A stretch of 64,000 bases of DNA from contig NZ_OY781098.1 in NCBI RefSeq assembly GCF_963676325.1, positions 20,136 to 84,135 of the forward strand, written 5' to 3'. The stretch's first letter is position 1; each line of letters opens with the position of its first letter. This DNA comes from an uncultured Bacteroides sp. GTDB lineage: Bacteria > Bacteroidota > Bacteroidia > Bacteroidales > Bacteroidaceae. Position numbers and translations under genes: made by a program. This document shows, in pieces, positions 59,603 to 64,000 of this stretch. The notes under the pieces are model-generated. The model made no database searches, was not told where the DNA came from, and saw only the letters and a list, made by a program, of their open reading frames with translations.

Positions 59603-60397
59603 CTAATCTACTCTCTGTTTGACCACTTTAAGCAGCTCGTTATGCAGCTTCCCGTTTGTGGCCAGAACCTGATGACCGGAATAAAATGTATCTCCTCCCT
59701 CAAAGTCGGAAACCTTACCACCGGCCTGCATCAGGATTAATGCTCCGGCAGCAATGTCCCATGGGCCAAGATTTGACTCAATGCGAGCTTCAAATCGTCC
59801 TGCTGCTATATAACAAATCTCGGCGGCAGCAGCTCCTTGCAGGCGTAATCCCCCAACGTTTCCATAGAGTTCCTGAACCAGACGAAGAGCCATAGGCTTA
59901 TACACCTTATAGTTATAAGGAAAACCCAGAGCGATAAAAGCAGTGTCCATATTACAAACATCGGAAACATGAATCTCTTCACCATTCAGATATGCCTTGC
60001 TACCCTTCCATGCCCAATAGCATTCGTCACGGCACACCTCGTAAACCACTCCAATCAGAAGCTCTTTCTTGTTTCTCAGTGCAATACTAACGCAATAGGG
60101 AGCAGTATTATGAATGTAATTTGTTGTGCCATCAAGAGGATCAACTACCCAGCAATACTCTTCCTCTCCGTGATATCCCGAGCCCTCCTCTGCTATAAAG
60201 CCTGCTTCGGGAAGTATTTCTGAAAGACGGGCCACTATTCTGCGCTCGGATTCTTTATCTACATAAGACACATAGTCGTGTGAGTTCTTTTCCTCTACCC
60301 TATCCCGATTAAAGCTGATACGCTCTTCCCTTAGAAAGGCTCCTGTTTTAACAGCCAGCTCACGTACTTTATCAGTAATTATTTCTAAATCTAACAT
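59603..60397 (-). CDS. Inositol monophosphatase family protein
   Basis: A 264-residue Mg-dependent phosphatase. Metal-binding motifs are present: EEGSGYHGEEEYCWVVDPLDGTTNYIH (acidic Glu and the DPLDGT signature) and GPWDIAAGALIL near the C-terminus. Possible substrates include inositol-1-phosphate, 3'-phosphoadenosine-5'-phosphate (CysQ-like) and fructose-1,6-bisphosphate; the DGTTNY form favours the SuhB/IMPase group. Its promoter lies at 60419. Confidence 0.92.
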   Translation of the reverse strand: MLDLEIITDKVRELAVKTGAFLREERISFNRDRVEEKNSHDYVSYVDKESERRIVARLSEILPEAGFIAEEGSGYHGEEEYCWVVDPLDGTTNYIHNTAPYCVSIALRNKKELLIGVVYEVCRDECYWAWKGSKAYLNGEEIHVSDVCNMDTAFIALGFPYNYKVYKPMALRLVQELYGNVGGLRLQGAAAAEICYIAAGRFEARIESNLGPWDIAAGALILMQAGGKVSDFEGGDTFYSGHQVLATNGKLHNELLKVVKQRVD

Positions 60398-60418
60398 ACC
60401 TATTTATTTTTATTGAAA

Positions 60419-60426
60419 CAAATGTA
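60419..60426 (-). promoter_or_regulatory. Promoter -7 element for the monophosphatase gene
   Basis: TACATTTG on the minus strand, 21 bp before the ATG. Confidence 0.6.
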
Positions 60427-60644
60427 CAAATTATTAATGTAAACGGGGCTATAAAATGGCTCCGAATTTAAGTTATAGGATGTTAATGTCATGAATTTGA
60501 GGTAAAAAGATTCAGCAAAGTTGCTGGAAATCCATTGGGCAATTTTCTACTGATTACTGGAGAATAATCTGAAACCATTCTGCAATGGATATTATTTAAT
60601 GGCGAAGGTTTTACAGGCCACTTCCGATATGCTTTATATAAAAC

Positions 60645-60686
60645 AAACACTCCCTGCATATCTTAATCAATATGCAGGGAGTGTTT
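60645..60686. terminator. Terminator of the DUF3078 gene
   Basis: Perfect 17-bp arms (AAACACTCCCTGCATAT and complement) with an 8-nt loop, 28 bp after the DUF3078 stop. Confidence 0.88.
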
Positions 60687-60713
60687 ATCTCTTATTTTGT
60701 AATCTACAACGAC

Positions 60714-62096
60714 TTACCAAGTATAATTTATACCAAAACTAAGCAGCTCTTTGAACTGGAAATAACTAGCATCTGTTTTGCGGGTTACACCATCGTCAAA
60801 TCGTCCGTGGAAGAACAGCTTTGTTGACAGATAGCGGTTCAATACAAAGTTGAATGTATTTTCCCATTCTGCCTCTACTTTCTTGTAGCTGGTAAAATAA
60901 TAAAGACGAGATTCCCAAACAACAGACGGAACAATAGTCCACTTCAGGTTTGACTGGAATTTAGAACCTATATCATGCAGGAATGATTCGCCTTGTTTCA
61001 GTCCAAACTGAGTTTCATCAACCTCTTTAACACCTACATACCTCATGTTATATGCTCCCGGAGAGATGAATACAGACAGAGTCAGATTTTTCCTGTTCAG
61101 CTTATAGTCCATACCGACACTGAATATCAGATTGGCAGGAGCCATAAAAGCAGACACCGGCTGGTTAGAGTTTGCTTTGTAATTGTGAAAGAACTGAGTA
61201 TTAAACTCTCCCGAGATTGTATAGTACCAGTTAGAAGCCGCTTTTATACCTAGTTTACTTGACAAACGCAAAAGGTCAGTGTTTATTCTGTACTGGCGAA
61301 TTGTATCCGAGCTCACGGTATTGAATCCGATTTTTGCTTCGAACATATTATCAAACTGAATCTTTTGCTGATCGTTATAGTTGGCATTCAGCTGAAGATT
61401 CATTAATGCGGTATTTGTACTTTCACCTCCATTATACCAGTTCTTTGAAATAAAGTTCTGAGTAAACTGCAAAGATCCGTTTCCGCTTCTATACCAGAAA
61501 TTAGGTTTCTGTATAGTAACCTGCACTTTACTTACGTTATTATTCATCGGCTCTGGCTTAAATAGATTAACCACAGATGTTTTAGGTCTTAGCTGATCTT
61601 CATCAGTTATCCTGAAAATGTTTTGTTTGGTGATGTTATCTTCCCAGTTTACAACAAGATCGGGGTTTGATAGATAAACAGACAGCAAAGCTTTGTTTAC
61701 CACCTTATTTACTCTCTTTGTCTCAGTAAATGGGCTATAATCTATTGGGAACAAAGAATCAACAGGATATCCTTGCTCTTTGAAGCCCATAGGCTTCCAC
61801 TCAGGATTAAAAGCATCTACCACTGGAGCATAATAATATGCCAAAGGAACAAACAGTCTGTAAAATTTAGGATTTAATTCAATGTATCTTTCGGGAACTG
61901 AATCATTGTTTAAAGAATCTAATACCCCAAGATGCTTGTTATACAATGCAGTTAGCGAATCACTGTACTTTTTCAGGAAAGGAGATTGTATTGTATCCTG
62001 GTTTAGCTTGTCCAAAGCAGCTTGGTGACCTTTCTTATTCGCAAATAAAGAAAGCGAAAAAAATAATAATGTGAATAATGTAATCTCTTTTTTCAT
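60714..62096 (-). CDS. DUF3078 outer-membrane-type protein
   Basis: A 461-residue exported protein. The start at 62096 gives a signal peptide (MKKEITLFTLLFFSLSLFA); the longer open frame begins upstream of the promoter and is rejected. The second half contains alternating beta-strands (PNFWYRSGNGSLQFTQNFISKNWYNGGESTNT, NLTLSVFISPGAYNMRYVG) and ends in an aromatic residue (GINYTW), as outer-membrane barrels do. The DUF3078 family is widespread in Bacteroidota and its function is unknown. Confidence 0.87.
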   Translation of the reverse strand: MKKEITLFTLLFFSLSLFANKKGHQAALDKLNQDTIQSPFLKKYSDSLTALYNKHLGVLDSLNNDSVPERYIELNPKFYRLFVPLAYYYAPVVDAFNPEWKPMGFKEQGYPVDSLFPIDYSPFTETKRVNKVVNKALLSVYLSNPDLVVNWEDNITKQNIFRITDEDQLRPKTSVVNLFKPEPMNNNVSKVQVTIQKPNFWYRSGNGSLQFTQNFISKNWYNGGESTNTALMNLQLNANYNDQQKIQFDNMFEAKIGFNTVSSDTIRQYRINTDLLRLSSKLGIKAASNWYYTISGEFNTQFFHNYKANSNQPVSAFMAPANLIFSVGMDYKLNRKNLTLSVFISPGAYNMRYVGVKEVDETQFGLKQGESFLHDIGSKFQSNLKWTIVPSVVWESRLYYFTSYKKVEAEWENTFNFVLNRYLSTKLFFHGRFDDGVTRKTDASYFQFKELLSFGINYTW

Positions 62097-62123
62097 AATC
62101 TTAATTAAAAAACTAATAAAACA

Positions 62124-62131
62124 CAAAGCTA
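62124..62131 (-). promoter_or_regulatory. Promoter -7 element for DUF3078 gene
   Basis: TAGCTTTG on the minus strand, 27 bp before the ATG at 62096. It decides the start codon. Confidence 0.65.
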
Positions 62132-62222
62132 CAACTAAATATTCAAATTGCACAAAGATTCTCAAAATAATGTTTTTTATATTAATTTTCAGTATAAATC
62201 TTATTTTCTTCTTCTTTTTTTG

Positions 62223-62230
62223 TAATTTTG
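62223..62230 (+). promoter_or_regulatory. Promoter -7 element for pyrG
   Basis: TAATTTTG, about 55 bp before the GTG start. Confidence 0.65.
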
Positions 62231-62285
62231 CGCTCTTAAATGGTATACAAAACCGCATAATTAATTATAATAAAATAGTATTGTC

Positions 62286-63887
62286 GTGGGAGAAACAAAG
62301 TACATCTTCGTCACAGGAGGAGTTGCCTCTTCATTAGGTAAAGGAATTATTGCATCATCAATTGGTAAGTTACTACAAGCAAGAGGTTATAAGGTGACTA
62401 TCCAGAAATTTGATCCTTATATCAATATTGACTCGGGAACACTTAACCCATACGAGCATGGAGAATGCTATGTCACAGTTGACGGTCACGAAGCCGATCT
62501 TGATTTGGGACATTACGAACGCATTTTAGGCATTCAGACAACTAAAGCCAATAACATTACAACCGGACGTATCTATAAAAGTGTTATAGATAAAGAACGT
62601 CGTGGCGATTATTTAGGTAAAACCATTCAGGTGATACCTCATATCACTGATGAGATTAAAAGAAACGTGAAGTTCCTTGGTAATAAGTACAAGTACGACT
62701 TTGTTATTACCGAGATTGGAGGAACTGTAGGTGATATTGAATCTCTTCCATTCATTGAAAGTATGCGTCAACTTCGTTGGGAATTGGGTAACTCTGCACT
62801 TTGTGTGCACTTAACTTACGTTCCTTTCCTTGCTGCTGCAAAAGAATTAAAGACAAAGCCAACTCAACATTCTGTTAAGCAATTGCAGGAATTAGGTGTA
62901 CAACCAGATATTCTTGTTTTGCGTAGCGAACATTTCTTAAGTGATAACTTAAGAAAGAAGGTTGCATTGTTCTGTAATGTAGAAGACAGAGCTGTGGTTC
63001 AGTCTGTTGACGTGCCTACCATTTACGAAGTTCCATTAAGGATGCACGAACAAGGACTTGATGAAACAATCCTTAGCAAAATGGGTCTGCCTACTGAAGG
63101 TAATCCAAACCTCGATTCATGGAAAGAATTCCTTGACAGAAGAGAGAATGCTACTGAACTTGTTAAGATTGCTCTTGTTGGTAAATACGTAGAGTTACAG
63201 GATGCATACAAATCTATTCTGGAATCTCTTTCTCAGGCTGCAACATATAATGATCGCAAACTGAAAATTGAATATGTTCAGAGCGAGAAACTTACTGATG
63301 CCAATGTAGCTGAGAAACTATCGCAGGTAGATGGTGTTGTAATCTGTCCGGGATTCGGTCCTAGAGGTATTGAAGGTAAGTTTGTTGCTGCCAAGTATAC
63401 CCGTGAAAACGATATCCCAACATTTGGTATCTGCCTTGGTATGCAATCAATCGCTATCGAGTTTGCAAGAAATGTACTGGGATATGCAGAAGCTAACTCT
63501 GTTGAGATGGACGAAAGCACTAAGTATCCGGTAATTGATATCATGGAAGAACAGAAAGCAATTACCAGCATGGGTGGAACAATGCGTCTGGGTGCATATG
63601 AATGTGTGATAGATAAGAAATCTAAAACATACGAAGCTTATAAGCAAGAACATATACAGGAACGTCACCGTCACCGTTATGAATTCAATAACTTCTACAA
63701 AGCTGAATATGAGAAAGCCGGAATGAAGTGTGTGGGAATTAATCCTGAGTCAAACTTAGTGGAAATTGTTGAGATACCTACTCTTCGTTGGTATATCGGT
63801 ACACAGTTCCATCCTGAGTATAGTAGCACAGTGCTTCATCCACATCCACTGTTCGTTTCCTTTATTAAAGCCGCTATTAATAAATAA
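62286..63887 (+). CDS. pyrG: CTP synthase
   Basis: 533 residues, starting with GTG (protein begins MGETKYIFVTGGVASSLGKGI). It aminates UTP to CTP with glutamine. The N-terminal synthetase domain has the P-loop GGVASSLGKG and EIGGTVGDIES. The C-terminal class I glutamine amidotransferase domain has the nucleophile Cys383 in FGICLGMQ and the His-Glu pair in FHPEYSS. Full length and typical. The yidC gene follows after 33 bp, probably on the same transcript. Confidence 0.97.
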   Translation: MGETKYIFVTGGVASSLGKGIIASSIGKLLQARGYKVTIQKFDPYINIDSGTLNPYEHGECYVTVDGHEADLDLGHYERILGIQTTKANNITTGRIYKSVIDKERRGDYLGKTIQVIPHITDEIKRNVKFLGNKYKYDFVITEIGGTVGDIESLPFIESMRQLRWELGNSALCVHLTYVPFLAAAKELKTKPTQHSVKQLQELGVQPDILVLRSEHFLSDNLRKKVALFCNVEDRAVVQSVDVPTIYEVPLRMHEQGLDETILSKMGLPTEGNPNLDSWKEFLDRRENATELVKIALVGKYVELQDAYKSILESLSQAATYNDRKLKIEYVQSEKLTDANVAEKLSQVDGVVICPGFGPRGIEGKFVAAKYTRENDIPTFGICLGMQSIAIEFARNVLGYAEANSVEMDESTKYPVIDIMEEQKAITSMGGTMRLGAYECVIDKKSKTYEAYKQEHIQERHRHRYEFNNFYKAEYEKAGMKCVGINPESNLVEIVEIPTLRWYIGTQFHPEYSSTVLHPHPLFVSFIKAAINK

Positions 63888-63920
63888 GACTTAAAAAATA
63901 ATAATGTATAATTTGTAATT

Positions 63921-64000
63921 ATGGATAAAAACACCTTAGTGGGATTCGGACTGATTGCTGCTGTGTTAATTGGATTTACCTTTTTAACACGCCCAAGTCA
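63921..64000 (+). CDS. yidC: Membrane protein insertase YidC, N-terminal fragment
   Basis: Only the first 26 codons are in the window: MDKNTLVGFGLIAAVLIGFTF followed by LTRPS. The start with an N-terminal membrane anchor, the MDKNT opening and the position after pyrG match Bacteroidota yidC. The gene continues past the right edge. Confidence 0.8.
   Translation, partial: MDKNTLVGFGLIAAVLIGFTFLTRPS

Larger units (their letters stand above)
60398..60713. other. Intergenic region upstream of the monophosphatase gene
   Basis: About 315 bp. It carries a TAnnTTTG promoter element at 60419-60426 and the terminator at 60645-60686. I see no ORF or other structure between them. Confidence 0.65.

Noticed and set aside
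62097..62258. N-terminal extension of the DUF3078 protein
   Set aside because: The region contains the gene's own promoter element (62124-62131), and the shorter form begins with a clear signal peptide.

Overview
This window looks like a chromosomal segment of a Bacteroides-type Bacteroidota (Bacteroidales). The evidence is the AT-rich intergenic DNA, at least nineteen promoter -7 elements of the Bacteroides form TAnnTTTG, typical Bacteroides gene families (DUF4296, DUF3078, DUF2461, DUF6057, HYC_CC_PP, C10 peptidases, a giant double-sensor kinase), and an IleRS-DksA-LspA gene order. No rRNA, tRNA or CRISPR array was recognised.

Layout. 1-7.1 kb: end of a DEAD-box helicase gene, then on the minus strand ileS, a DksA/TraR-like gene, lspA, a DUF4296 lipoprotein gene and a small unknown. 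7.5-8.7 kb: DUF134 regulator with two NifX/NifB-like metal-cluster proteins. 8.9-13.5 kb: exported serine hydrolase, universal stress protein, a frameshifted TIR-like gene, a repeat-rich non-coding block and a thiamine-binding-type protein. 13.7-16.9 kb: peroxiredoxin, fructose-6-phosphate aldolase/transaldolase, and a GNAT/carbon-nitrogen hydrolase fusion. 17-21.2 kb: GH115 alpha-glucuronidase and a membrane-protein gene cut in two by a complete IS5-family element. 21.2-28 kb: AbgT-type transporter, response regulator and a 1524-residue double sensor kinase. 28-30.7 kb: candidate small RNA, split ThrE exporter pair, phosphoglycerate mutase. 30.9-35.5 kb: hexuronate catabolism (KDPG aldolase, KDG kinase, LacI regulator, altronate dehydratase). 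35.7-41 kb: two secreted C10 cysteine peptidases with T9SS-type tails and a lipoprotein. 41-47 kb: lipB, a pectinesterase-like protein, a copper P-type ATPase and a Cys/His-rich exported protein. 47-52 kb: DUF3298 lipoprotein, rsmG, an MBL hydrolase, gcvP. 52.1-54.1 kb: a group II intron inserted beside a terminator. 54.1-64 kb: DsrE, DUF6057, glgB, YhcH, DUF2461, inositol monophosphatase-like, DUF3078, pyrG and the start of yidC.

How it fits together. GH115 glucuronidase and the pectinesterase-like protein would release uronic-acid sugars from plant glucuronoxylan and pectin. The altronate dehydratase, KDG kinase and KDPG aldolase genes, arranged around a LacI regulator, would carry hexuronates to pyruvate and glyceraldehyde-3-phosphate. 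The rest is housekeeping plus a few mobile or decaying elements.

Most notable points: the IleRS signature is GxHH instead of HxGH; the double sensor kinase has complementary defects in its two kinase halves; a TGTACA array repeats at exactly 22 bp next to other repeats and a broken TIR-like gene; an orphan promoter-terminator pair suggests a small RNA; and the intron has separated gcvP from a shared terminator.
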